A stretch of DNA of 64,000 bases, from positions 954,001 to 1,018,000 of the forward strand of contig NC_012914.1 in NCBI RefSeq assembly GCF_000023585.1, read 5' to 3'. Under the pieces are notes generated by a model. It made no database searches. It was not told the origin of the DNA and saw nothing but the letters and a program-made list of their open reading frames with translations. This document shows positions 47,373 through 56,128 of this stretch, piece after piece; the first letter of the stretch is position 1, and each line of letters begins with the position of its first letter. The DNA is from Paenibacillus sp. JDR-2 (GTDB lineage: Bacteria; Bacillota; Bacilli; Paenibacillales; Paenibacillaceae). The position numbers were made by a program, and so were the translations under genes.

Positions 47373-50294
47373 TTAAATATTTAGGGCATCAAGCAACGCA
47401 TATGCGACTTTTACCGCTTCGGCGCGTGTCAGGGTGTCATCCGGGCGGAAGCTGCCGTCCGGATAACCGCTCACGATACCCGCGTCAGTCGTTTGACTTA
47501 CGGCATCAAGAGCCCAGGCCGGGATAGCATTTGCATCGTTAAATGTCTTGCCGGTACCGGACGGAGCGATGCCGCCAGCCTTCAGAACGCGCGCGGCGAT
47601 TACCGCGATTTCCGCGCGTGTGATTCGCTGCGATGCGTTAAAGACGGAGCCGTCTTTCGTATCGAAGCCATTCACATAGCCGGCATCGGTAGCTGCTTTC
47701 ACTTGCGCTTTGGCCCAAGACGGAATCAGGCTGTCATCGGCGAAGCGGGTTGCTCCGGTTGCGGCTGGCAGACTAAGCGAGTCTACCAGCAGCTTTACCC
47801 ATTCTGCGCGCGTGACAGGCTGGTCCGGACGGAACGTTCCGTCTTCATAACCGGAAATCAGATCCATGCCGATCAAGCGGTCTGCATAAGGTTTTGCCCA
47901 GGATGCGTTAAGATCCGGGAAGGTTTGAGGCGCGTAGCTGAATACGCCGAATTTCGTGAAATGCTTAACATTGACCGTAATGGTTGTTCCGTTTGCTTGG
48001 CCGCCGAGGAAAATCCATTTCTTCAGCTTTTCGTTATAGTAGTACACAGCCGGTTTGCCGTTTGGTGCACCTGAATTCATCGCGTAGTTAAATGTCAATT
48101 CAACCGGCTTGCCAAACGTTGTACCGGCATTGCTTGTCATCTCTACGATTGGGCTCAGCGCCTTTAATGAGCCAAGCGGCGGCTGCTGCTCCGAGGAGAG
48201 CACTTGCGCGCCGATTGTTCCGCTTGCGGACAATGCTCCTGCCGGTATCTTGAAGGCGATCACGTCTTTCAAGCTGCCTTCGGCGCCTTTGGCCGGATCA
48301 AAGTTAGCGGTAACGGATGTTGCCGGCGTGTTGCCCGGTGAAGTTGTATTTCCGCCGCCCGGAGTCGAAGTTGACGGCATTGCTTTAATCGTAATGGCAA
48401 AGGTTCTGGAATCCGACGAATCGCCGCGCGAAGCGGTCGCTTTGAGCGTAACCGACGCATCAGGCTGTCCCGCTGCAGGCCGGCTCACTTTGGCGATGCC
48501 ATTCTCGATTGCGACTGCGTTTGCTTGGTCAGCCGTTTCTTCCCAGGCAAGTGCTGCGCCATGCTCTCCTTCGGAAGGGAGGGTCATATTCTCGGTAACC
48601 GCATCCGTGTTGCCAAGCGTCAGCTTGTCGAGCGTATCTTGCACGGCTTGCTCATCCGAGTATGCAGCCGTATCCACGAAGATTGGATTCGAGTAGAACC
48701 ACAGATCTTTATAGTTGCGGTCGTTAATCTCGTTGAACCGGGCCGCAGCATCGGCGGTTGTTGTTTTTGGATCAATGAGCGGATTGCCGTCCAGCGTCTC
48801 GCCCGGCACGTTCATTCCGAGATTCGTGCCTCTCAGACGGAAATACTGATCCTTGCTTGCTTTCGGCAGGTCGTAAGTGATGACGTTGTAGCCGTTTGCG
48901 TCGGTTGTCCAGTCCTCGCTAGTGAAAGTGGCAACGACGCGGGTGGAATCATTCGTATCCTTGTCGTAGGCCGGAGTTCCTTTCTCCGCCGGGCCGGTCA
49001 CATCGCCTGCAATCAGATCGATATGGTCAACCGCCGGTTTCGCTCCGCCGGATTGTCCGCTGTTGATCGGATTCTCGTAGTTATTCGTCTCGGGGCTTTT
49101 GAACTTGATCGTAAGCGTAAGCTTATCCCCTTCGGTTGCCTGCAGGGTTCCGCCCATTTCGGCGTTTGCGCCGCCGTCCGCAAGGCGGAAGTCCAAGGCG
49201 TTAATCAGGTCGCCAAAGACGGAGAACGATTTGCCCGAGCGCATGCCGTCCAGAATATCCTGCGTGGATTTTCCTTCGCTCCAAATATAGTTTTTAGCGT
49301 ATTCGCCCGGCCAGTAACCGCTAGAATTGGTGTCGATGGTTTTGAAATGGTAGTCCGAATTCGCGAAATTCCAGAACTTGCGGCCTTCGCCAAGCAGGGA
49401 GTCCCATACGCCGCCAACCTTCGCTACCATGTAATCGACACCGCCGTAGGAACGGTTCTTGTAGTTGTCGTTAGCCGTAGGGTTAGCGGGATCGTATGCC
49501 GAGTTATACCCGCCGCGGTCCGGCTCCATTTGATTGCCGAGCATCCCCTCGAAGCCAAACGCAATGTCCGGTGCGGTATTGTTAAAGTCGCGGAAGTCGG
49601 AAATTTTGTATTTGCCCACACCCCGGGAAGGATGGTTGACGATCATGTAGCTGGTCTCCGGGTAATTGCGTTTGAGCCAGTTAATCGCGGATAAACTGTC
49701 CGCATGCGTGCTGTACGCCCGGTTGTCCGCGGCCTGCCACTGCAGAACATCGGCAGGGTTAAACCAGGTTGCGTCGCGGCTTGTGAACAGGTATTCGAAT
49801 TGGTTCGCGGCTTTCAGCGCTGCTTCGGAGCCGGGTTCATCCGTAAGAATGCCAACGGAGCCATGCTCGTGCGACGGGATGTCCCATTCGAAGCCGGAGA
49901 ATATCGTTTTGCCTGCATATTTACCTGCATCCTGCAAAGCGTTTATTTTTGGAACCTGGTATTCGAGCAGCCCTTTCGATAACGGAATGGGGCCACCTGG
50001 AATGTCGGCACCCGTATCATCCCTTTTGGAGGAGCGCAAATGATCCGCCAACATGATAAAATCGAGGCCGTAGGTTGTCAGGCCGTGATCAAGCACCGAT
50101 TCGAGCGAGCTTTGGGCATCGTCGGATTCAATCGTATGGGCATGGAATTCGCCGGTCAGCCACTGACCTTGCGCTTGCGTGGCACCCGTATCGGCGGCCG
50201 CTGCTTTAGGAGTGGGTACAACAAGACCTGTAGACAGGATGCTTGCCGAGAGAACCATGGGAAATACGATTCGAGCTTGTTTGTTAAAATTCAA
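47373..50294 (-). CDS. SLH-anchored PHP/CehA-type metallohydrolase
   Basis: 973 residues from TTG 50294 (MNFNKQARI), ribosome site weak (GGTGG). Signal peptide to about residue 34. A PHP-like metal-dependent domain (about 46-360) shows H51 and H53 in GEFHAHT, H85 in LADHLRS, GFEWDIP, HEHGSVGIL and NSDYHF. It is followed by a beta-rich region, an atrophied bacterial Ig-like domain (about 560-650), a Gly/Ser/Pro linker, a ZU5-like beta domain (about 673-790) and three SLH domains (792-973). It is therefore a cell-surface hydrolase, probably of phosphate esters; CehA-type relatives also cleave other esters. Its place among glycan genes suggests it trims a modified glycan or polyol phosphate (inference). 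Confidence 0.85.
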   Translation of the reverse strand: MNFNKQARIVFPMVLSASILSTGLVVPTPKAAAADTGATQAQGQWLTGEFHAHTIESDDAQSSLESVLDHGLTTYGLDFIMLADHLRSSKRDDTGADIPGGPIPLSKGLLEYQVPKINALQDAGKYAGKTIFSGFEWDIPSHEHGSVGILTDEPGSEAALKAANQFEYLFTSRDATWFNPADVLQWQAADNRAYSTHADSLSAINWLKRNYPETSYMIVNHPSRGVGKYKISDFRDFNNTAPDIAFGFEGMLGNQMEPDRGGYNSAYDPANPTANDNYKNRSYGGVDYMVAKVGGVWDSLLGEGRKFWNFANSDYHFKTIDTNSSGYWPGEYAKNYIWSEGKSTQDILDGMRSGKSFSVFGDLINALDFRLADGGANAEMGGTLQATEGDKLTLTIKFKSPETNNYENPINSGQSGGAKPAVDHIDLIAGDVTGPAEKGTPAYDKDTNDSTRVVATFTSEDWTTDANGYNVITYDLPKASKDQYFRLRGTNLGMNVPGETLDGNPLIDPKTTTADAAARFNEINDRNYKDLWFYSNPIFVDTAAYSDEQAVQDTLDKLTLGNTDAVTENMTLPSEGEHGAALAWEETADQANAVAIENGIAKVSRPAAGQPDASVTLKATASRGDSSDSRTFAITIKAMPSTSTPGGGNTTSPGNTPATSVTANFDPAKGAEGSLKDVIAFKIPAGALSASGTIGAQVLSSEQQPPLGSLKALSPIVEMTSNAGTTFGKPVELTFNYAMNSGAPNGKPAVYYYNEKLKKWIFLGGQANGTTITVNVKHFTKFGVFSYAPQTFPDLNASWAKPYADRLIGMDLISGYEDGTFRPDQPVTRAEWVKLLVDSLSLPAATGATRFADDSLIPSWAKAQVKAATDAGYVNGFDTKDGSVFNASQRITRAEIAVIAARVLKAGGIAPSGTGKTFNDANAIPAWALDAVSQTTDAGIVSGYPDGSFRPDDTLTRAEAVKVAYALLDALNI

Positions 50295-50514
50295 AATTCA
50301 TTACACCACCAGTCTGCAAATGTGTTGCCCAAGATGAAGTAGGGGCATTTAGAGTGTACAAGCTCATTATCAAGGGGGTATTAGGACGTGGGGGATATTT
50401 GTTAAGTGGAGGTAAATCTTCGAAATCGATATTTTGAAGCATGCCCCGGCCCTATGACCTGACCTGATCCCGATGCTATACTAGAAACAATTAACCATCC
50501 AGCAGGAGGCCTTC

Positions 50515-51372
50515 ATGAAGCCGATCCCTACCGTCACTCGCGATTTGATTGAGCTGCCGCCGGCTTTTCCGATAGTCATCTCGCAGTCGGAAGGCGTCAG
50601 CCCGCTGTTTCAGCGGCTGCATTGGCATACGGCTCTGGAGATTAACTATATCAGCCGGGGAAGCGGCTACTATTTGATAAACGGTACGCGGTACGATTTT
50701 CGGGAGGGGGATATCCTCCTCATAAACTCGAATGATCTGCACCGCGCTTTCGAGAATGAAGGGCTGGTCATGACGATCATTATGTTTGATCCGGCGTATT
50801 TTGCCTTGGAGCAGCGTTATGATACGGAGCTTCTGATTCCCTTCCGCGAGATTGGCATGCGGTTTGATAACATGCTCGACCGCGGGCACCCGATACTGCC
50901 TCGGCTAGGTGCGGCGATAGAGGAAATGCGTTGCGAGTTTGCCGGCCGGGAGCCGCATTACGAAGCGGTAATCCGGTCACAGCTTGTGCAGTTTATGGCG
51001 TTTGTTAATCGTTACTTCGCGAAGGAGCAGGAGCGACGTTCCTCCCGCATCCGAGGAATGGAGATAGTACGTTTAACTCTGAACACGATAGAAGCCGATA
51101 TTGCCTACCCCTGGACGTTAAAAGAACTGGCTGCCGCCGCGCATCTTAGTCCTTCTCGCTTCAGCGCCTTGTTTGTACAGACGGTTGGGACTTCGCCGAT
51201 GGACTACCTGATTCAGCTAAGGCTGTCCGCGGCGGTTAGTCTACTGGAGTCCTCGGACAAGAAAATTATCGAAGTCGCGGAATCTGCCGGATTTCGCAAT
51301 CTATCCAATTTCAACAGGCTGTTCAAGCAGCATATCGGGAAGCAGCCGTCGGAGCTTCGCCCGCATCACTAA
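50515..51372 (+). CDS. AraC-family regulator with cupin sensor domain
   Basis: 285 residues, CAGGAGG upstream. The N-terminal cupin (about 20-150; LHWHTALEINYISRGSGYY, FREGDILLINSNDLHR) would bind a sugar. The C-terminal 95 residues are an AraC DNA-binding domain (TLKELAAAAHLSPSRFSALF; FRNLSNFNRLFKQHIGKQPSELR). It is divergent from the PHP-protein gene and upstream of the kinase/GH4 pair, and either could be its target. A TATACT -10 box with a weak -35 is seen near 50475. Confidence 0.88.
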   Translation: MKPIPTVTRDLIELPPAFPIVISQSEGVSPLFQRLHWHTALEINYISRGSGYYLINGTRYDFREGDILLINSNDLHRAFENEGLVMTIIMFDPAYFALEQRYDTELLIPFREIGMRFDNMLDRGHPILPRLGAAIEEMRCEFAGREPHYEAVIRSQLVQFMAFVNRYFAKEQERRSSRIRGMEIVRLTLNTIEADIAYPWTLKELAAAAHLSPSRFSALFVQTVGTSPMDYLIQLRLSAAVSLLESSDKKIIEVAESAGFRNLSNFNRLFKQHIGKQPSELRPHH

Positions 51373-51397
51373 ACTTAAAAACAGTAAGATTGTATCG

Positions 51398-51440
51398 GAA
51401 CATCGCTCTTTATCAGTAGAGGAGCGGTGTTCTTTTCTTT
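51398..51440 (+). terminator. Terminator after the cupin-AraC gene
   Basis: GAACATCGCTC pairs with GAGCGGTGTTC (one G-T pair), followed by TTTTCTTTT. Confidence 0.8.
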
Positions 51441-51483
51441 TATTCTTTAGCTATATCTTTAATAAACGGTAAGGAGCGTGGCT

Positions 51484-52449
51484 ATGATGTTGTTTCTTGG
51501 AATAGATGCCGGCGGAAGCAAGACGCATGCTTTGCTTACGGATGAGAACGGCCGCGTGCTTGGCAGGGGGAGCGGCGGCAACGGCAATCATCAGACGGCC
51601 TTCGAAGCGGCAAGAACGGAGATTGACCGGGCTTGCGCGGAAGCGCTTCGGCAGGCTGGCGTTGCCAAAGAGGAAGTTGACTTTGCTTACTTCGGCCTAG
51701 CTGGAGCGGACCGCGAACCGGACTACGCGATTCTCCGTCCGATGATCGCATCCCTGAATTTCCCCCGCCACGACATTGCTTGCGATACGATGATCGGTAT
51801 GCGTGCGGGAACGCATCAATCCTATGGCGCGGTGATTATCAGCGGCACGGGCTTTAACGCCGCGGCGCGCAATGCCGAGGGCGAAGAGCTGCAGTACGGA
51901 GGCTTCGGTTATTTGTTTGGAGACGGCCAAGGCTCCGGCACGGATCTGGCGATTCATGCTTTTCGCTCGGCGGTACGAAGCTGGGAGGGACGTGAGCTCC
52001 CCTCCATTCTGACGGAGCTGGTGCCCCGTCAGATGGGCTATTCCTCCGTCCCGGAGATGTACGAGGATGCGCTTGATAACGGAGTTCGTCCAGCGAAGTC
52101 ACTGTCGCAAACAATGTTTGAAGCGGCTTCGCTAGGCGACAAGGTGGCTATTCGGATCCTTGAAGAGGCCGGACATGAACACGGCAATGCCGTTAATGCC
52201 TTGATTCGAAGGCTTGGCATGGAGCAGGACAGCTTCGATGTTGTCCTAACGGGAAGCGTGCTTGCCAAAGGCAGCTCTCCGCATATGGGAGATGCGATCA
52301 AAGCATCGGTTGCCTCCACGGCCCCGCATGCAAACATCGTGAAGCTCACGATCGATCCGGTCATTGGCGCGTTAATGAGCGCGATGGACAGCAGCGGCAC
52401 CGCGATTTCAGCGGAGACGGATGCGGCGTTACGCAGGATTACGTTTTAG
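51484..52449 (+). CDS. BadF/BadG-type sugar kinase (N-acetylglucosamine kinase family)
   Basis: 321 residues from ATG 51484, seven bases after AAGGAG; GTG 51478 is too close to the ribosome site. The ASKHA fold has the phosphate-1 motif GIDAGGSKTHALL, the IISGTGFNAAARN adenosine/phosphate region and LTGSVLAKG near the C-terminus. Characterised members phosphorylate N-acetylglucosamine or glucosamine; other sugars are possible. It lies 37 bases before a GH4 6-phospho-glycosidase gene in the same direction, which suggests that the kinase makes, or disposes of, a 6-phosphorylated sugar used by that pathway. Confidence 0.88.
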   Translation: MMLFLGIDAGGSKTHALLTDENGRVLGRGSGGNGNHQTAFEAARTEIDRACAEALRQAGVAKEEVDFAYFGLAGADREPDYAILRPMIASLNFPRHDIACDTMIGMRAGTHQSYGAVIISGTGFNAAARNAEGEELQYGGFGYLFGDGQGSGTDLAIHAFRSAVRSWEGRELPSILTELVPRQMGYSSVPEMYEDALDNGVRPAKSLSQTMFEAASLGDKVAIRILEEAGHEHGNAVNALIRRLGMEQDSFDVVLTGSVLAKGSSPHMGDAIKASVASTAPHANIVKLTIDPVIGALMSAMDSSGTAISAETDAALRRITF

Positions 52450-52486
52450 AGTTTGGGTGATTATTCTTTTTTAAGGGGACTCATAT

Positions 52487-53800
52487 ATGACTATAACCAA
52501 ACAAGGGTTAAAGGTTGCCGTAATTGGAGGCGGCTCCTCTTATACGCCGGAGCTGGTTGAAGGCTTTATTAAACGCTACGAGGAAATGCCGATTCGCGAG
52601 CTCTGGCTAGTTGATATCGAAGAGGGGCGCCATAAGCTGGAGATTGTCGGAAAGCTGGCGCAGCGGATGGTTGAGCAGGCAGCTGTGCCGATGGATGTAC
52701 ACTTAACCTTGAACCGCCGGGAAGCGATCGCAGGAGCGGATTTTGTCACGACGCAGATGCGCGTTGGTCTTCTGGAAGCAAGACGCCGGGATGAGCATAT
52801 TCCGATCAAGCATGGCGTTATCGGCCAGGAGACGACAGGTCCGGGCGGGATGTTTAAGGCGCTTCGGACGGTTCCGGTTATATTGGATATTTGCCGGGAT
52901 ATCGAGGAGCTTGCGCCTAATGCCTGGATGCTGAACTTTACGAATCCGGCCGGCATTGTAACCGAGGCGGTGCTAAAGCACAGCAAGGTGAAGACGGTTG
53001 GGCTATGCAACTCGCCGATCAACTTCCAGAAGTATCTCGCCAAGCAATACGGCGTCTCGGAGAGGGAAGTGCTGCCGGAGTTTGTGGGCATCAACCATCT
53101 GCACTGGATTACGTCGGCCTACGTGAACGGCGAAGACAAACTGCAGGAGATGATTGGGGGAGGAAAAGATTACTCCGCCACAAACGTCACCGCCTTCGAT
53201 TGGGATCCGGAGTTCCTGCGCTCGCTTGGCGCGCTTCCAACCTATTATCTGCGTTACTTCTACATGAGCGATACGATGTACGCAGAGATGAAGGAATCGC
53301 TTGATAAGAACGGCACGCGCGCCGACGTGGTCAGCCGGGTGGAGGAAGAGCTGTTCGAGCTGTACAAGGATGTTAACCTGAAGGAAAAGCCGAAGCAGCT
53401 GGAGAAGCGGGGCGGAGCCTTTTATTCCGAAGCGGCGGTCAATCTGATGTTTTCCCTGTACACGGACCGCAAAGACATCCAGACGTTAAATGTCCGTAAC
53501 GGCGGCATTATCGGCTTCCTGCCGGAGGATGCGAGCATCGAGGTGAACTGCGTGGTGACGGCGCAAGGTCCGATTCCATTGCCGCTGCAGCGGGTTCCCG
53601 AGCATATCAAGGGGCTTCTTCACGCGGTAAAAACCTACGAATCGCTTACCATCGAAGCCGCGGTGACGGGAGACCGCGGGGTTGCTCTTCAGGCCATGGT
53701 GCATCATCCCCTGGTGCCAGGCGTCTCCGTCGCCAAAACTTTGCTTGATGAAATGCTGGAAGCCAACAAGAAGTACCTGCCGAACTTTTTCGAATTCTAA
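52487..53800 (+). CDS. GH4 6-phospho-beta-glucosidase
   Basis: 437 residues. The NAD-binding N-terminus VAVIGGGSSYTPELVEG, metal-binding residues in LCNSPINFQ and GINHLHW, and the GQETTGPGGMFKALRT motif are those of the 6-phospho-beta-glucosidase branch of GH4 (LicH/CelF type). These enzymes use NAD+ and a divalent metal and cleave 6-phospho-beta-glucosides by an oxidation-elimination route. They usually serve PTS-imported sugars, but no PTS gene is present here; instead a BadF-type kinase precedes it. No signal peptide. A clear terminator follows. Confidence 0.92.
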   Translation: MTITKQGLKVAVIGGGSSYTPELVEGFIKRYEEMPIRELWLVDIEEGRHKLEIVGKLAQRMVEQAAVPMDVHLTLNRREAIAGADFVTTQMRVGLLEARRRDEHIPIKHGVIGQETTGPGGMFKALRTVPVILDICRDIEELAPNAWMLNFTNPAGIVTEAVLKHSKVKTVGLCNSPINFQKYLAKQYGVSEREVLPEFVGINHLHWITSAYVNGEDKLQEMIGGGKDYSATNVTAFDWDPEFLRSLGALPTYYLRYFYMSDTMYAEMKESLDKNGTRADVVSRVEEELFELYKDVNLKEKPKQLEKRGGAFYSEAAVNLMFSLYTDRKDIQTLNVRNGGIIGFLPEDASIEVNCVVTAQGPIPLPLQRVPEHIKGLLHAVKTYESLTIEAAVTGDRGVALQAMVHHPLVPGVSVAKTLLDEMLEANKKYLPNFFEF

Positions 53801-53810
53801 ACGACCATTC

Positions 53811-53836
53811 AAAAGCCGCATTCCTGCGGCTTTTTG
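53811..53836 (+). terminator. Terminator of the kinase-GH4 operon
   Basis: AAAAGCCGCA/TGCGGCTTTT arms with a 4-base loop and a T run. Confidence 0.88.
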
Positions 53837-53926
53837 TTTTCATAACCGTCTATTGCACCCCATCAATCGCTCATGGATGTAACTTTATACCAGAACCGGG
53901 ACGAATGGACTACCAGTATTTCGGTA

Positions 53927-53971
53927 AAAGACGAATGTTAGCTTTTCGAAACAAGACGAACGTTCGTAAAA
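53927..53971. promoter_or_regulatory. Possible PurR-box pair upstream of the purine permease
   Basis: AAAGACGAATGTT (53927-53939) and, in opposite orientation, AACGTTCGTAAAA (53959-53971) resemble the B. subtilis PurBox with its CGAA core, and lie just upstream of the -35. Each has mismatches, and the 19-base gap is slightly longer than the usual 16-17. Confidence 0.35.
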
Positions 53972-53976
53972 ATTCA

Positions 53977-54005
53977 TTGACAAGCTGCGGGTTCCTTATT
54001 ATATT
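53977..54005 (+). promoter_or_regulatory. Strong SigA-type promoter of the purine permease leader
   Basis: Perfect TTGACA (53977-53982), 17-base spacer, TATATT (54000-54005). The transcript would start near 54012, shortly before the riboswitch aptamer. Confidence 0.85.
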
Positions 54006-54037
54006 AATTTACGGATAACAACTAATTTAATAATAAC

Positions 54038-54106
54038 TTTTCGTATAATCTCAAGAATTGGCTTGAGAGTCTCTACTCGATCACCGTAAATGATCAGGCT
54101 ACGAAA
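54038..54106 (+). ncRNA. Guanine-class purine riboswitch aptamer
   Basis: P1 pairs TTTCGTA (54038-54044) with TACGAAA (54100-54106). Conserved junction sequences are present: TATAATCTCAAG, GTCTCTAC after P2, and the P3 region TCGATCACCGTAAATGATCA. The specificity base preceding the final TA is C (GGCTACG), the guanine/hypoxanthine type; adenine sensors have T there. It controls the NCS2 permease downstream. Given the terminator that follows, guanine binding should stop transcription. Confidence 0.93.
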
Positions 54107-54192
54107 CAGTGGAAGAGTTGCCGCGCATTGTTACTCCATTCTAACGGAATGACATTGATACGGTCCGCGGTATACTTTTCCCCTTTTTGCAG

Positions 54193-54242
54193 AGCCTAGG
54201 AGATAAATGCGTATTTTACGCATCTTTTCCTAGGCTTTGTTG
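54193..54242 (+). terminator. Regulated terminator of the purine riboswitch
   Basis: Outer arms AGCCTAGGA/TCCTAGGCT enclose an inner stem ATGCGTA/TACGCAT and are followed by TTGTTGCTT. It is separated from the aptamer by about 87 bases in which I could not trace the antiterminator pairing. Confidence 0.75.
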
Positions 54243-54274
54243 CTTGTACACATTTTTGGGGGGTTAATGGGAAA

Positions 54275-55660
54275 ATGGAACGTTTCTTTAAGTTCAAGGA
54301 ACATGGTACAAACTTCAGAACGGAAATTATGGCGGGTCTGACTACCTTCATGACGATGGCTTACATCCTGGCAGTCAATCCGATCATCCTGACGCCAACG
54401 GGTCTCGACTGGACGGCAGTATTCCTGGCGACGGCAATTGCAGCAGGTATTTTCACGATTGCAATGGGCTTGTTCGTTAACTTCCCGGTCGCTTTGGCGC
54501 CTGGTATGGGCCTTAACGCTTACTTCGCTTCAACCGTTATTGCTTCGCAGGCTACTGACAAGCCGATCTCGGTTGCTATGGGTCTGACAGCGGTATTTAT
54601 CTCGGGTATTATCTTTATCATCCTGACGCTGACGCAAATCCGTCAAATGCTGATTACAGCCGTTCCAGACAGCTTGAAGCATGCGATTACGGTTGGTATC
54701 GGTTTGTTTATTACAATTGTAGGCTTGAAAGGCAGCGGCCTGATGACGGTTGCCGTAACGGCCTTTGGCGATATTAAAGCAAATGCATATACGGATGTTT
54801 CCGGTTCGGAAACGGTTATCCATATCGGCAGCTTCGCAAACGAAACGGTTATCATGACCGTCGTTGCCCTGTTCATTATCGGTATCCTGATGGTTATGCG
54901 CGTACCGGGCGCAATTCTGTGGGGTATCCTCGGCACTACCGTACTTTCGATCATCCTTGGTCAAGTTGATTTCAAGAAGACCTTTACGAATCAGACATGG
55001 GTACCTGATTTCTCGACAATGAACATCGGCCACTTCGATTTCCCTGGCGTGTTCGAGGTTGGTATCGTAACGGTCGTACTGACATTTACATTCGTTGAAT
55101 TGTTTGATACGTTCGGAACGCTTGTTGGTACAGCGAACCGTGCAGGCTTTATGAAAGATCCTGTTGAAGGCAAAAAACGCGTAGGCAAGGCGATGTTTGT
55201 TGACGCCGTGGCCGTAAGCGGCGGCGCATTGCTTGGCACAAGTACGGTAACGGCATTCGTGGAAAGCTCGGCTGGCGTTGCGCAAGGCGGACGTACAGGT
55301 CTGACTTCGATCACTACAGGCGTCTGCTTCCTGCTTGCAATCTTCTTGTCGCCGGTTGTAGCACTGGTTCCTGCAGCTGCAACTAACGCAGCACTGATCA
55401 TCGTTGGCGTATTGATGCTTCAATCGGTGAAGGAAATCGACTTCTCCGATATGGTATACGCGATTCCTTCGTTCCTGACGCTGGCGCTTATGCCGTTCAC
55501 TTACAGCATTGCTAACGGTATCTCGTTTGGTATCGTATCGTATGTTGTTCTGGCGACAGTCGGTAACGTATCGAACAAGGGGAAATACAAAGTTCACTGG
55601 CTCATGTGGATCCTGGCTATCCTTATCGTTGGCCGCTACGTGATCATGGGAACAGAATAG
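54275..55660 (+). CDS. NCS2-family guanine/hypoxanthine permease (PbuG-like)
   Basis: 461 residues, TGGGGGG upstream. About 12-14 membrane segments; AzgA-type purine permease hallmarks include TFMTMAYILAVNP, ALAPGMGLNAYF, TFVELFDTFGTLVG and VESSAGVAQGGRTGLTS. By family it is a proton symporter for guanine and hypoxanthine. The guanine-class riboswitch in its leader supports that substrate. The gene is monocistronic with a terminator directly after it. Confidence 0.95.
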   Translation: MERFFKFKEHGTNFRTEIMAGLTTFMTMAYILAVNPIILTPTGLDWTAVFLATAIAAGIFTIAMGLFVNFPVALAPGMGLNAYFASTVIASQATDKPISVAMGLTAVFISGIIFIILTLTQIRQMLITAVPDSLKHAITVGIGLFITIVGLKGSGLMTVAVTAFGDIKANAYTDVSGSETVIHIGSFANETVIMTVVALFIIGILMVMRVPGAILWGILGTTVLSIILGQVDFKKTFTNQTWVPDFSTMNIGHFDFPGVFEVGIVTVVLTFTFVELFDTFGTLVGTANRAGFMKDPVEGKKRVGKAMFVDAVAVSGGALLGTSTVTAFVESSAGVAQGGRTGLTSITTGVCFLLAIFLSPVVALVPAAATNAALIIVGVLMLQSVKEIDFSDMVYAIPSFLTLALMPFTYSIANGISFGIVSYVVLATVGNVSNKGKYKVHWLMWILAILIVGRYVIMGTE

Positions 55661-55679
55661 CATTATAATAGAAGAAATA

Positions 55680-55712
55680 AAAAGCAGCGCTGGACCGGCG
55701 CTGCTTTTTTTT
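55680..55712 (+). terminator. Terminator of the purine permease gene
   Basis: AAAGCAGCGC/GCGCTGCTTT arms followed by a long T run. Confidence 0.9.
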
Positions 55713-55764
55713 GTTGCCTGATGCGGCAACGTTGTACGCCTTGTCTATAAGGCAAGTGGCGGGA

Positions 55765-55975
55765 AAGTTCATTAATAGTGAAGCTATCTGCCGTAAAAAG
55801 TGCCGTATCCAGGCGGAAAGCTGGATTAATGAGCTTCTCCGCCTTATTCGCACGGTGAGCCTCATAAATAGTGAAGTTGGCCTCACTGTTGCCCAGTGAT
55901 TGTCCAGCTGTGGAGCACTATAGAGCGGAAAGCCTCATAAATAATGAGTCTAGGCTCATTATTGCATCCCATTTG
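55765..55975. repeat. Intergenic repeats related to those after the glucanase gene
   Basis: Several copies of the pattern GCGGAAAG...TCATTAATAGTGA...CTCCGCC are scattered here (for example AATAGTGAAG, GCGGAAAGC, TTCTCCGCC). They resemble the elements at 15779-16072. No gene is visible in 55661-56128. Confidence 0.6.
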
Positions 55976-55995
55976 CTAGGCTGCGTGGGGCCAAA

Positions 55996-56032
55996 AAGAG
56001 ACCACCCTCATCATTTGCTAGAGTGGTCTCAA
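55996..56032. terminator. Hairpin GAGACCAC/GTGGTCTC
   Basis: Eight-base arms with extra pairing inside; A-rich before and T-containing after, so possibly a terminator in either direction. There is no obvious adjacent gene for it. Confidence 0.45.
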
Positions 56033-56074
56033 GTTTATTGCGTTTAAATGGCAGTTGCCGACAACGAAATGCCG

Positions 56075-56122
56075 GCAAACAAAGAAGTCCAGGCTTTATT
56101 GAGCCTGGACTTCTTTGTTTGC
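56075..56122. terminator. Perfect 21-bp inverted repeat at the 3' end of the NAGPA gene
   Basis: Arms of 21 bases (56075-56095 and 56102-56122, core AAGAAGTCCAGGCT) are separated by TTATTG. It lies just after the minus-strand stop codon at 56129 and probably terminates that operon. Confidence 0.8.
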
Positions 56123-56128
56123 GGCTAA

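Noticed and set aside
53960..53971. LexA/SOS box around CGAACGTTCG
   Set aside because: The spacing between GAAC and GTTC is wrong (the SOS box needs four intervening bases), and the neighbouring purine permease makes a PurR-type site more sensible.
54530..55729. Long open frame of about 399 codons on the minus strand across the purine permease gene
   Set aside because: Its protein is rich in Arg, Asn, Gln and Cys without any recognisable domain; it is the antisense shadow of a clear membrane transporter.
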